Positions 31,781 through 39,944 of a stretch of DNA of 64,000 bases are shown here, piece after piece. Made by a program: the position numbers and the translations under genes. Where the stretch lies: the NCBI RefSeq assembly GCF_023264895.1, contig NZ_JAHFUY010000015.1, positions 33,712-97,711 of the forward strand. Direction: 5' to 3'. The stretch is from Herbiconiux sp. Lineage in GTDB: Bacteria > Actinomycetota > Actinomycetes > Actinomycetales > Microbacteriaceae. The notes beneath the pieces are model-generated. The model did no database searches. It saw only the letters and a list, made by a program, of their open reading frames with translations, and was not told where the DNA came from. Within the stretch, counting starts at the first letter, position 1, and each line of letters starts with the position of its first letter.

Positions 31781-32749
31781 ATGAACCCACCGCTGAAGCA
31801 CCACAACGTCTTCCAGACCCCGGATCTCGCCGAGGCCCGGGACGAGGTTGCGCGCGTCTTCTGCGATCACCGGCTCACCATGACCGACCCGCGCGGCCGC
31901 CTCGACACGGTGCTGAACGGTGCCCGTGTCGGCGAGGTGGGGCTGAACTACCTCCGCTACGGCGACGAGGTGCGCATCTCGCCCGGTCGTCTCGACGACT
32001 TCTACCTCGTGCAGATCCCGCTCGCCGGCCGCGCCGCGGTGAAGGTCGGCGACCAGACGGTCATGTCGGATCGCCGCCGAGCCTCGCTCGTCTCCCCCAG
32101 CGAGGCCGTCGACATGCTGTGGTCCGACGGCTGCGAGCAGCTCATCGTCTACCTCGACCGGCATGCGGTCGAGCGGATGGCGGGCGCCGGCGACGAGCAG
32201 CGCCCGGTCGTCTTCTCCCCCGCGGTCGACCTCGACATCCCGGCGGTGCGCAGCTGGCTGCGGATCGTGCACCTCATGCGCGACGAGATCGAGGCCGGCG
32301 ACACCGTGCTCACCTCGCCGCTCGCGCACGCCCACTTCGAGCACCTGCTGATCGGCGGGCTGCTCGCGGCGCAGCCCAACAGCGCACTCGTGGAGGAGCG
32401 CACCGCCTCCTGGCGGCCCGGCGGGCCGAGTCGTGCCGTGCGCCGCGCCACCGCCCTCATCGAGGCCGAGCCCGAGCGCGCCTGGCGGGTGGCCGAGCTC
32501 GCCTCCGCCTCCGGCACCACCGTGCGCCAGCTGCAGGAGTCGTTCCAGCGCGAACGCGGAGCGAGCCCCATGGAGCTCCTCCGCCGCACCCGGCTCGAGC
32601 GTGCACGGGCCGAGCTGCTCGAGGCGGATGCCACGCACAGCACGGTCTCCGAGATCGCCACGAAGTGGGGCTTCTTCCACCTCGGCCGCTTCTCGGTGCA
32701 GTACCGGGAGACGTTCCAGGAGTCCCCCTCGCAGACGCTCGCCCGCTGA
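31781..32749 (+). CDS. AraC family transcriptional regulator
   Basis: 322-residue regulator with an N-terminal cupin-like AraC-binding domain (about 1-190; DFYLVQIPLAGRAAVKVGDQTV resembles the ligand-binding jelly roll) and a C-terminal double helix-turn-helix (about 215-322; WRVAELASASGTTVRQLQESFQRERGASPMELLRRTRLERARAELL). It precedes, in the same direction, the SDR-styA-styB genes by 133 bases. AraC-type regulators of this layout control indole and aromatic degradation operons, so it is the likely activator of the cassette. Confidence 0.9.
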   Translation: MNPPLKHHNVFQTPDLAEARDEVARVFCDHRLTMTDPRGRLDTVLNGARVGEVGLNYLRYGDEVRISPGRLDDFYLVQIPLAGRAAVKVGDQTVMSDRRRASLVSPSEAVDMLWSDGCEQLIVYLDRHAVERMAGAGDEQRPVVFSPAVDLDIPAVRSWLRIVHLMRDEIEAGDTVLTSPLAHAHFEHLLIGGLLAAQPNSALVEERTASWRPGGPSRAVRRATALIEAEPERAWRVAELASASGTTVRQLQESFQRERGASPMELLRRTRLERARAELLEADATHSTVSEIATKWGFFHLGRFSVQYRETFQESPSQTLAR

Positions 32750-32882
32750 CCCCGGGCATCCGTCACCAAGCGTTAATCGCAATCCGGATAGCGAGAGCAC
32801 GCACCGGATAGTCACCGCCCGCCTTTCTGACGACCATGGGTCCACCGCGCATCCCGCGGCCCCGTCGTCGAGAGGACCAGCA

Positions 32883-33659
32883 GTGTTCGAAGGCAAGACC
32901 GTCATCGTCACCGGCGCCGCCACCATCATCGGAGCGGCGGTCGTGGCCGAGTTCGCGTCGGCCGGGGCGCACGTCGTGGCCGCCGACATCGATCGGGAGG
33001 GCGGCGAGGCCGTGGCGGCGGCGCACCCGCGCACCCGGTTCGTCGCCACCGACATCCGCGACGACGCGCAGCTCGAAGCCCTCGTGGCCGACTCCCTCGC
33101 GGCCACGGGCTCGCTCGACACCGTGGTCAACCTCGCCTGCAGCTACGGCGACGAGGGGGCCGCGAGCGATCGCGCCACCTGGCTCGACACTCTCAACGTC
33201 AACGTCGCGAGTGCGGCCGTGCTGGGCGGCATCGCCCGCCCGCACCTGGCCGCCTCCCGCGGCAGCATCGTGAACTTCGGCAGCATCTCGTCGAAGGTCG
33301 CCCAGACCGGCCGCTGGCTCTACCCGGTGAGCAAGGCCGCCGTCGTGCAGCTCACCCGCTCGATGGCGATGGACTACGCGCCCGACGGCATCCGCGTCAA
33401 CAGCGTCTCACCCGGCTGGACCTGGTCGGCCGTGATGGATCGGCTCTCGGGCGGCGACCGGGCCAAGACGGATGCCGTGGCCGCCGACTTCCATCTGCTC
33501 CGCCGCGTCGGCGACCCCGAGGAGGTGGCGGCCGTCGTGGCCTTCCTGGCCTCGACCAAGGCCGGCTTCGTCACGGGAGCCGACTGGGCCGTCGACGGAG
33601 GCTACTCCGCCATGGGGCCCGAGCAGTCGGTTCCCGCCATCCCCCGGCTCGCCACCTAG
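32883..33659 (+). CDS. SDR family oxidoreductase in a monooxygenase cassette
   Basis: Classical short-chain dehydrogenase of 258 residues. The NAD(P) motif is TGAATIIG (10-17), the catalytic Ser134 lies in NFGSIS, and Tyr147 and Lys151 in YPVSK. The usual NNAG motif is altered to NLAC. It starts at GTG 32883 with GAGAGGA upstream. It is followed after 49 bases by a StyA-like monooxygenase and its reductase. In Acinetobacter iif-type indole operons an SDR dehydrogenates the dihydrodiol formed by the monooxygenase; an equivalent role here is inference. Confidence 0.87.
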   Translation: MFEGKTVIVTGAATIIGAAVVAEFASAGAHVVAADIDREGGEAVAAAHPRTRFVATDIRDDAQLEALVADSLAATGSLDTVVNLACSYGDEGAASDRATWLDTLNVNVASAAVLGGIARPHLAASRGSIVNFGSISSKVAQTGRWLYPVSKAAVVQLTRSMAMDYAPDGIRVNSVSPGWTWSAVMDRLSGGDRAKTDAVAADFHLLRRVGDPEEVAAVVAFLASTKAGFVTGADWAVDGGYSAMGPEQSVPAIPRLAT

Positions 33660-33708
33660 GCGAGCCGCCCCCGCAACTCCCCTTCCAGTCGCACACGAAA
33701 GGCACTCC

Positions 33709-34968
33709 ATGAGCACGAAGACCTTCACCATCGTCGGAGCCGGTCAGGCCGGCCTCCAGCTCGGCATCGCCCTGCTCGGAGACGGCCACGCCGTCACCAT
33801 CGTCTCCAACCGCACCCCCGTCGAGATCGCCGAGGGCAAGGTCACGTCGAGCCAGTGCATGTTCGACACCGCCCAGTCGTACGAGCGCGAGCTCGGCCTG
33901 AACTTCTGGGACGAGATCACCCCGCCCGTCGAGGGCATCGCCTTCGCCGTGCCCCACCCGGCCGGCGACGGCACCAAGGCCCTCGACTGGGCCGGTCGCC
34001 TCGACGCCGTCGCCCGCTCGGTCGACCAGCGGGTGAAGATGCCGCGCTGGATCGACGAGTTCATCGCCCGGGGCGGCGAGTTCGTGATCGGCGACGCCGG
34101 TGTCGACGACCTCGAGCGCTACGCCGCCACGAGCGACCTCGTGCTCGTGGCCGCCGGCAAGGGCGAGATCGCCCGCCTGTTCGAGCGCGACGCCGAGAAG
34201 TCGCCCTACGACGCTCCGCAGCGCGCGCTCGCCCTCACCTACGTCAACGGGCTCGCCCCGAGGGCCGAGCACTCCGCGGTGGCGTTCAACCTCATCCCCG
34301 GTGTCGGCGAGTACTTCGTCTTCCCGGCCCTCACCACCACGGGGCCGTGCGAGATCATGGTGTTCGAGGCCGTGCCCGGCGGGCCGATGGACCTCTGGAA
34401 GCCCGGCATGACCCCCGAGGAGCATCTCGCCACGTCGCTGCACGTGCTCGAGACCTTCGTGCCGTGGGAGGCCGAGCGCGCCCGCGACGTGACCCTCACC
34501 GACGACAACGGGGTGCTCGCCGGCCGCTTCCCGCCCACGGTGCGGAAGCCGATCGCGACGCTGCCGAGCGGCGCCACCGTGCTCGGTCTCGCCGATGTCG
34601 TGGTGCTGAACGACCCCATCACCGGCCAGGGCTCGAACAACGCCAGCAAGTGCGCCGAGAGCTACCTCTCGAGCATCCGCGAGGAGGCCGCCGCCGAGGG
34701 ATCCTTCGACGACGCCTTCAAGCAGGGCGCCTTCGACCGCTACTGGGACAACGCCCAGCACGTCACGCGCTGGACGAACGCGCTGCTCGCCCCGCCGCCC
34801 CCGTTCGTGCTCGAGGTGCTGGGCGCCGCAGGCCAGTTCCCGGAGATCGCGCATCGCTTCGCGAACGGGTTCGACGACCCGCGCGACTACGGCACCTGGT
34901 TCCTCGACCCCGAGGGCTCGGCGACCTACGTGCGCGAGGTGGCCGAGCGGGCCGGGGTGGGAGCATGA
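33709..34968 (+). CDS. StyA/IifC-like FAD-dependent monooxygenase (group E)
   Basis: Oxygenase part of a two-component flavoprotein monooxygenase, 419 residues. The FAD dinucleotide fold is IVGAGQAGLQLGIAL near the N-terminus; the family-typical SNRTPVEIAEGKVTSSQCMFD follows. Near the C-terminal half, VVLNDPITGQGSNNASKCAESYL matches the FAD-binding DPxxGQGxNxA pattern. Enzymes of this group epoxidise styrene or indole with reduced FAD from a partner reductase. The next gene overlaps its stop (ATGA) and encodes that reductase. The neighbouring SDR and AraC regulator, with no StyC isomerase or StyD dehydrogenase, argue for indole-type rather than styrene metabolism. Confidence 0.9.
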   Translation: MSTKTFTIVGAGQAGLQLGIALLGDGHAVTIVSNRTPVEIAEGKVTSSQCMFDTAQSYERELGLNFWDEITPPVEGIAFAVPHPAGDGTKALDWAGRLDAVARSVDQRVKMPRWIDEFIARGGEFVIGDAGVDDLERYAATSDLVLVAAGKGEIARLFERDAEKSPYDAPQRALALTYVNGLAPRAEHSAVAFNLIPGVGEYFVFPALTTTGPCEIMVFEAVPGGPMDLWKPGMTPEEHLATSLHVLETFVPWEAERARDVTLTDDNGVLAGRFPPTVRKPIATLPSGATVLGLADVVVLNDPITGQGSNNASKCAESYLSSIREEAAAEGSFDDAFKQGAFDRYWDNAQHVTRWTNALLAPPPPFVLEVLGAAGQFPEIAHRFANGFDDPRDYGTWFLDPEGSATYVREVAERAGVGA

Positions 34969-35489
34969 GCCCCGCCGAGGGCGGGATCGACGTCGAGGCC
35001 TTCAAGCGCGGCATGCAGGCCCTCGCCGGCCACGTCACGGTGCTGACCGCGCGGGATGCCGACGGCAGCCCGGTGGGCATCACCGCGACGGCGGTGTGCA
35101 GCCTCACCGCCGAACCGCCGTCGCTGCTCGCCAGCATCAACCGCTCCACCTGGCTCGGCGCCGTGCTCGACCGCTCCGGATCGTTCGGGGTCAACATCCT
35201 CTCGCACGAGCAGGTGCGGGTGGCCGAGGTCTTCGCCGGAATGGATCGCGAGCTCACCGGATCGCGCAAGTTCGAGGCCGGCAGCTGGACAGACGGCGTC
35301 AACGGCAGCCCGCTGCTCGACGACGCCCTCGCGGCCTTCGACTGCACCCTCGACCAGCTCGTGGAGCGCTCCACCCACCTGGTGGCCTTCGGGCTGATCT
35401 CCGAGAGCCGGGTCTCCGAGGGTCCGGCCGATCCGCTGATCTACCACCGGAGGCTGTTCGGCACGATGGCGGCAGCGGTGGCGGGTTAG
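34965..35489 (+). CDS. flavin reductase, StyB/IifD-like
   Basis: 174-residue flavin reductase-like protein that should supply reduced flavin to the monooxygenase. The family hallmark GHVTVLTARDADGSPVGITATAVCSLTAEPPSLLASINRST lies at about 23-64, and GSFGVNILSHEQ and DCTLDQLVERSTHLVAFGLI follow. Its ATG overlaps the monooxygenase stop, coupling translation of the two subunits. It is convergent with glnE, whose stop is four bases away. Confidence 0.92.
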   Translation: MSPAEGGIDVEAFKRGMQALAGHVTVLTARDADGSPVGITATAVCSLTAEPPSLLASINRSTWLGAVLDRSGSFGVNILSHEQVRVAEVFAGMDRELTGSRKFEAGSWTDGVNGSPLLDDALAAFDCTLDQLVERSTHLVAFGLISESRVSEGPADPLIYHRRLFGTMAAAVAG

Positions 35490-35492
35490 TCC

Positions 35493-38486
35493 CTACTGTC
35501 CGTAGAAGAGGCGCTCGAAGACCGCTCGTGAGCGCCGGGTGACGCCGAGATAGTCGTCCTCGAGGCGGGAGGCGGAGCCCGGCGGGTACTCCAGCAGGCG
35601 CGCCACCCCCTCGAGCTGGCGGCGGTCGGTCGGCAGCACGTCGGAGGTCTTGTTGGTCCAGAGCGTCATGGCCGAGCGCGCCCGCGAGGCGAACAGCCAG
35701 GCCTGCTCGAGCTTGCGCGCGTCGTCGTGGCCGATGAGCCCGCCCGTGTGCTCGGCGGCGAGGGCCTCGAGCGTCGAGGTGGTGCGGATGGCGGGCTGCG
35801 CGGCGGCGTGCTGCAGCTGCAGCAGCTGCACGAGCCACTCGACGTCGCTGAGCGAGCCGCGGCCGAGCTTGAGGTGCCGGGCCGGGTCGGCGCCCTGCGG
35901 CAGCCGCTCCTTCTCCACCCGCGCCTTGATGCGCTTGACCTCGCGCACCTCGGTCTCTGAGATCGAGGCCGGGTAGCGCACGGTGTCGGCGAGGGCGTGG
36001 AAGTCCTCGATCAGCGCCTGGTCGCCCGCGACCCCGTTCGCCCGGAGCAGGGCCTGCGCCTCCCAGGTGAGCGACCAGCGTGCGTAGTAGCTCGCGTAGG
36101 AGTCGAGCGAGCGCACCGACGGGCCGTTCTTGCCCTCGGGCCGCAGATCGATGTCGAGGTCGAGCGGCAGCCGGTGGTCCTCGGTGAGGCGCTTGAGCTC
36201 GTTCACGATGAACTGGGCCACGGACTGCGCGGTCTGGGGGTCGACCCGCACGGCACGGTAGACGTAGAGCACGTCGGCGTCGCTCCCGAAGCCGAGCTCC
36301 CCGCCGCCGTAGCGGCCCATGCCGATGATCGCGAACTCGATGCCGTCTCCCGAGGAGGGCGCCGCCCACTGCCGGATGCTCGCGAGCGTGCCACGGAGGT
36401 GCGAGGTCGTGACGTCGGTGAGGCCCGTGCCGAGCTCCTCCACCGTGCAGAGGCCGAGGATGGACGAGATCGCGAGCCGGAGCACCTCGCGACGCCGCAC
36501 GGTGCGGAGGGCCTGCGCCGCGGCATCCGGAGTGTCGTGCCGCGCCACGATGGCGCGGGTCTCCTCCTCGAGCAGGGCTCGGGAGCGAGGACGCAGCTCG
36601 TCGTCGTTCTCGAGCCACGCGGCCGCCTCGGGGATGCGCTCGAGCAGCTCCCCCACGAAGCGCGAGCCCGAGAGCACCTGCGTGAGCCGCGCCGCCGCAC
36701 CGGAGGAGTCGCGCAGCATGCGGAGGTACCAGTAGGTCTCGCCGAGGGTGTCGGAGAGGCGGCGGAAGGCCAGCAGCCCGTAGTCGGGGTCGGCGCCGTT
36801 CGCGAACCACTGCAGCATGACGGGCAGCAGCGTGCGCTGGATCGACGCGCGCCGGGAGACGCCCGAGGTCATCGCCGCGATGTGCCCGAGCGCGCCCGAG
36901 GGGTTCGTGAAGCCGATCGCCGCGAGCCTGGCCTCGGCCTGAGCGCTCGAGAGGGCCAGCTCGTCGGGCGAGAGCGCCGCGACGGCGGCGAGCAGCGGGC
37001 GGTAGAAGAGCCGCTCGTGCAGCGTGCGCACGCGCACCTTGATGGCGTCCCAGCGCGTGATGAGCTCGCTCGCGCTGGCGGCGAGGCCGCTGCCCCTGGC
37101 GAGCACGCGCTGCTCGGTCTCCTCGCGCGGCATGAGGTGGGTGCGGCTGAGCTGGCGCAGCTGCAGGCGGTGCTCGAGCAGGCGCAGGATGCGGTAGTCC
37201 TGCCCGAACTCGACCGACTCCACGCGCCCGATGTAGCCGGCGTCGGCGAGGGCCTCGAGGGCCTCGAGCGTGCCGCGCTGACGCACGCTCTCGTCGCCCT
37301 GCCCGTGCACGAGCTGCAGCAGCTGCACGGTGAACTCGATGTCGCGGAGGCCGCCGGGCCCGAGCTTCAGCTGATACTCCACGTCGGCCGATTTGATGTG
37401 CTCGGTCACGCGCTCGCGCATGCGCTGCACCGACTCCACGAAGTTCTCCCGCGAGGCGCTCGACCACACCTGGGGGGCCACGATGCGGGTGTACTCGTCG
37501 CCGAGCGCGAGGTCGCCGGCGAGCGGACGCGCCTTCAGCAGCGCCTGGAACTCCCAGTTCTTCGCCCACCGGTCGTAGTAGGCGGCGTGCGACTCGAGCG
37601 ATCGCACGAGCGCACCGGCCTTGCCCTCGGGCCGGAGGTTCGGGTCGACCTCCCAGAGGCCCGGCTCGATGCCCGCCTCGCCGATCCCTCGCATGGTGAC
37701 CATCGCGAGCCGGGTGGCGATCTCGATCGCCGTGCTGGAAGGCACGATCCCGGAGTCGTCGGGCTCGCCCACGAAGATCACGTCGACGTCGCTCACGTAG
37801 TTGAGCTCGCCCGCACCGGCCTTGCCCATGCCGATGATGGCGAGCCTCGTAGCGCGCACCTGCTCCTCCGGGAACTGCCAGAGGCCGTTGCCCTTCGTGA
37901 CCAGCTGTCGGCGCGCCACGGCGAGAGCGCCCTCGAGGGCGCCTGCGGCGAGGTCGGCGAGGGCCCGGGCCACCAGGTGGAGGCCCGCCACCGGGTTCGG
38001 CTGCTCGAGGTCGAAGGCTGTCACCTGGGCGAGCAGCACGCGGTAGCGGATGCGCAGGGCGATCCACGCGTCCTCCCCCACGAGGGTCGAGAGGCCGTCG
38101 ACCGCGCCGACCGACTCGAGCAGCGACGCCTTCGCCGACTCGGCATCCGGAAGCGTCAGCACCGGCGAGGCCAGCGCCGTGAGCTCGAGCGGATGCCGCA
38201 GGAAGAAGTCGGCGAGCCCGGAGGACGCACCGAACACCCGGATCACCCGATCGCGGAGCACCGGATCGGCGAGCGTCGCGACCGCGACCTCGGGAGAGCG
38301 CTGCTCGATCCGGATGATGCTCGCGAGAGCGAGATCCGGATCGGCCGCCCGCGAGAACGCCGGCAGCAGTTCGTCGAGCCCCAGGTGCACCCGCTCGGCG
38401 AGAGCGCGCAGCTGCTCACCCGACCCGCCCAGGTCGGCGAAGCCGGCCCGGGCGAGATCGGTGAGCGTGGTGGTGGAGCGGGGCAT
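35493..38486 (-). CDS. glnE: bifunctional glutamine synthetase adenylyltransferase/deadenylase
   Basis: Adds or removes AMP on the glutamine synthetase tyrosine in response to nitrogen status. At 997 residues it has the full two-domain length. The N-terminal nucleotidyltransferase (deadenylase) motif is GAGELNYVSDVDVIFV at about 225-239; the second (adenylylating) domain has GGGELGFGSDADVLYVY. Each is followed by the DLRPEGK-type loop and a helical GlnD-PII-like domain (LGPGGLRDIEF, LGRGSLSDVEW). It lies 16 bases after glnA2 on the same strand, an arrangement shared with mycobacteria, where glnA1 is next to them. Confidence 0.96.
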   Translation of the reverse strand: MPRSTTTLTDLARAGFADLGGSGEQLRALAERVHLGLDELLPAFSRAADPDLALASIIRIEQRSPEVAVATLADPVLRDRVIRVFGASSGLADFFLRHPLELTALASPVLTLPDAESAKASLLESVGAVDGLSTLVGEDAWIALRIRYRVLLAQVTAFDLEQPNPVAGLHLVARALADLAAGALEGALAVARRQLVTKGNGLWQFPEEQVRATRLAIIGMGKAGAGELNYVSDVDVIFVGEPDDSGIVPSSTAIEIATRLAMVTMRGIGEAGIEPGLWEVDPNLRPEGKAGALVRSLESHAAYYDRWAKNWEFQALLKARPLAGDLALGDEYTRIVAPQVWSSASRENFVESVQRMRERVTEHIKSADVEYQLKLGPGGLRDIEFTVQLLQLVHGQGDESVRQRGTLEALEALADAGYIGRVESVEFGQDYRILRLLEHRLQLRQLSRTHLMPREETEQRVLARGSGLAASASELITRWDAIKVRVRTLHERLFYRPLLAAVAALSPDELALSSAQAEARLAAIGFTNPSGALGHIAAMTSGVSRRASIQRTLLPVMLQWFANGADPDYGLLAFRRLSDTLGETYWYLRMLRDSSGAAARLTQVLSGSRFVGELLERIPEAAAWLENDDELRPRSRALLEEETRAIVARHDTPDAAAQALRTVRRREVLRLAISSILGLCTVEELGTGLTDVTTSHLRGTLASIRQWAAPSSGDGIEFAIIGMGRYGGGELGFGSDADVLYVYRAVRVDPQTAQSVAQFIVNELKRLTEDHRLPLDLDIDLRPEGKNGPSVRSLDSYASYYARWSLTWEAQALLRANGVAGDQALIEDFHALADTVRYPASISETEVREVKRIKARVEKERLPQGADPARHLKLGRGSLSDVEWLVQLLQLQHAAAQPAIRTTSTLEALAAEHTGGLIGHDDARKLEQAWLFASRARSAMTLWTNKTSDVLPTDRRQLEGVARLLEYPPGSASRLEDDYLGVTRRSRAVFERLFYGQ

Positions 38487-38502
38487 CGGAGCGGTCAGAG
38501 GC

Positions 38503-39840
38503 TCAGAGGATCTCCAGGTTGGACTCGAGCTCGTAGGGCGTGACCTGCGCGCGGTAGGCCTTCCACTCCTGCCGCTTGTTCAGCAACACGTAGTTGAAGA
38601 CCTGCTCGCCGAGCGTCTCGGCGACGAGCTCGGAGTCCTCCATGAGGCCGATCGCCCGGTCGAGCGACGCCGGAAGCGCGTTGTAGCCGAGGGCCTTCCG
38701 CTCGGAGTCCGTGAGGCTCCAGACGTTGTCCTCCGCCTCGGGCGGCAGCTCGTAGTCCTCCTCGATGCCCTTGAGCCCGGCTGCGAGCAGCAGGGAGTAG
38801 GAGAGGTAGGGGTTGGCGGCCGAGTCGATCGCGCGGTACTCGATGCGCGAGGACTGCCCCTTGTTGGGCTTGTAGAGCGGCACGCGCACGAGGGCGGAGC
38901 GGTTGTTGTGGCCCCAGCAGACGAAGCTGGGAGCCTCGTCGCCGCCCCAGAGGCGCTTGTAGGAGTTCACGAACTGGTTGGTGACGGCCGTGATCTCGGG
39001 CGCGTGCTTGAGCAGCCCGGCGATGAAGTTGCGGCCGATCTTCGACAGCTGGTACTCGGCACCGGCCTCGTAGAAGGCGTTCGCGTCGCCCTCGAAGAGC
39101 GAGAGGTGCGTGTGCATGCCCGATCCGGGGTGCCCGGAGAGCGGCTTCGGCATGAACGTGGCGTACACGCCCTGCTCGATCGCGACCTCCTTGATGACCG
39201 TGCGGAAGGTCATGATGTTGTCGGCGGTCGTGAGGGCGTCTGCGTAGCGCAGGTCGATCTCGTTCTGGCCGGGGCCGGCCTCGTGGTGGCTGAACTCCAC
39301 CGAGATCCCCAGGTCTTCGAGCATGCGCACCGAGCGGCGGCGGAAGTCGTGGGCCGTGCCACCCGGCACGTTGTCGAAGTAGCCGGCCGAGTCGACGGGC
39401 TCGGGGCCGCCCGGGCCGTACTGCGACGACTTGAGCAGGTAGAACTCGATCTCGGGGTGCGTGTAGAAGGTGAAGCCGCGGTCGGCCGCCTTCGCGAGGG
39501 TGCGCTTCAGCACGTTGCGGGGATCGGCCACGGCGGGCTGGCCGTCCGGCGTCGTGATGTCGCAGAACATGCGCGCGGTGGGGTCGATCTCGCCCCGCCA
39601 GGGCAGGATCTGGAAGGTCGTCGGATCCGGATGCGCGAGCACGTCGGCCTCGAACGAGCGGGTGAGACCCTCGATCGCGGAGCCGTCGAAACCGAGACCC
39701 TCGGCGAACGCGCCCTCCACCTCGGCGGGCGCGATGGCGACGGATTTCAGGGTGCCCACGACGTCTGTGAACCACAGTCGCACGAACTTGATGCCTCGCT
39801 CTTCGATCGTGCGAAGAACGAAGTCCCTTTGCTTATCCAT
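38503..39840 (-). CDS. glnA2: glutamine synthetase-like GlnA2
   Basis: Second glutamine synthetase family member, 445 residues. It has RLWFTDVVGTLKSVAI, the catalytic HPEIEFYLLK, PGSGMHTHLSLF and the ATP loop NNRSALVRVPLY. Unlike GlnA at 30284 it lacks the LYELPPEE adenylylation loop, carrying DYELPPEAEDNV instead. Family members include true glutamine synthetases and polyamine-specific gamma-glutamyl ligases; sequence does not decide between these. The ATG at 39840 gives the standard N-terminus MDKQRDFVL; a GTG nine codons upstream is less likely. Confidence 0.92.
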   Translation of the reverse strand: MDKQRDFVLRTIEERGIKFVRLWFTDVVGTLKSVAIAPAEVEGAFAEGLGFDGSAIEGLTRSFEADVLAHPDPTTFQILPWRGEIDPTARMFCDITTPDGQPAVADPRNVLKRTLAKAADRGFTFYTHPEIEFYLLKSSQYGPGGPEPVDSAGYFDNVPGGTAHDFRRRSVRMLEDLGISVEFSHHEAGPGQNEIDLRYADALTTADNIMTFRTVIKEVAIEQGVYATFMPKPLSGHPGSGMHTHLSLFEGDANAFYEAGAEYQLSKIGRNFIAGLLKHAPEITAVTNQFVNSYKRLWGGDEAPSFVCWGHNNRSALVRVPLYKPNKGQSSRIEYRAIDSAANPYLSYSLLLAAGLKGIEEDYELPPEAEDNVWSLTDSERKALGYNALPASLDRAIGLMEDSELVAETLGEQVFNYVLLNKRQEWKAYRAQVTPYELESNLEIL

Positions 39841-39917
39841 CGGCGGAACAAACCCTCTCTCCGGCACTGGTTCATGCCCCTATCAGGCTAGTGGCTCCGC
39901 CGGGACTTCGCTGAGCG

Positions 39918-39940
39918 TCGGCGGGAAAACGACCCGCCGA
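39918..39940 (-). terminator. hairpin after the hydrolase-like gene
   Basis: Perfect 8-base arms TCGGCGGG and CCCGCCGA around AAAACGA, located five bases beyond the stop of the minus-strand hydrolase-like gene and upstream of glnA2. It suits termination of the former transcript. Confidence 0.5.
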
Positions 39941-39944
39941 CCGG

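Noticed and set aside
30503-39840. glnA and glnA2 as a recent duplication
   Set aside because: They belong to different glutamine synthetase subfamilies: only the first has the adenylylation loop, and the N-termini differ throughout.
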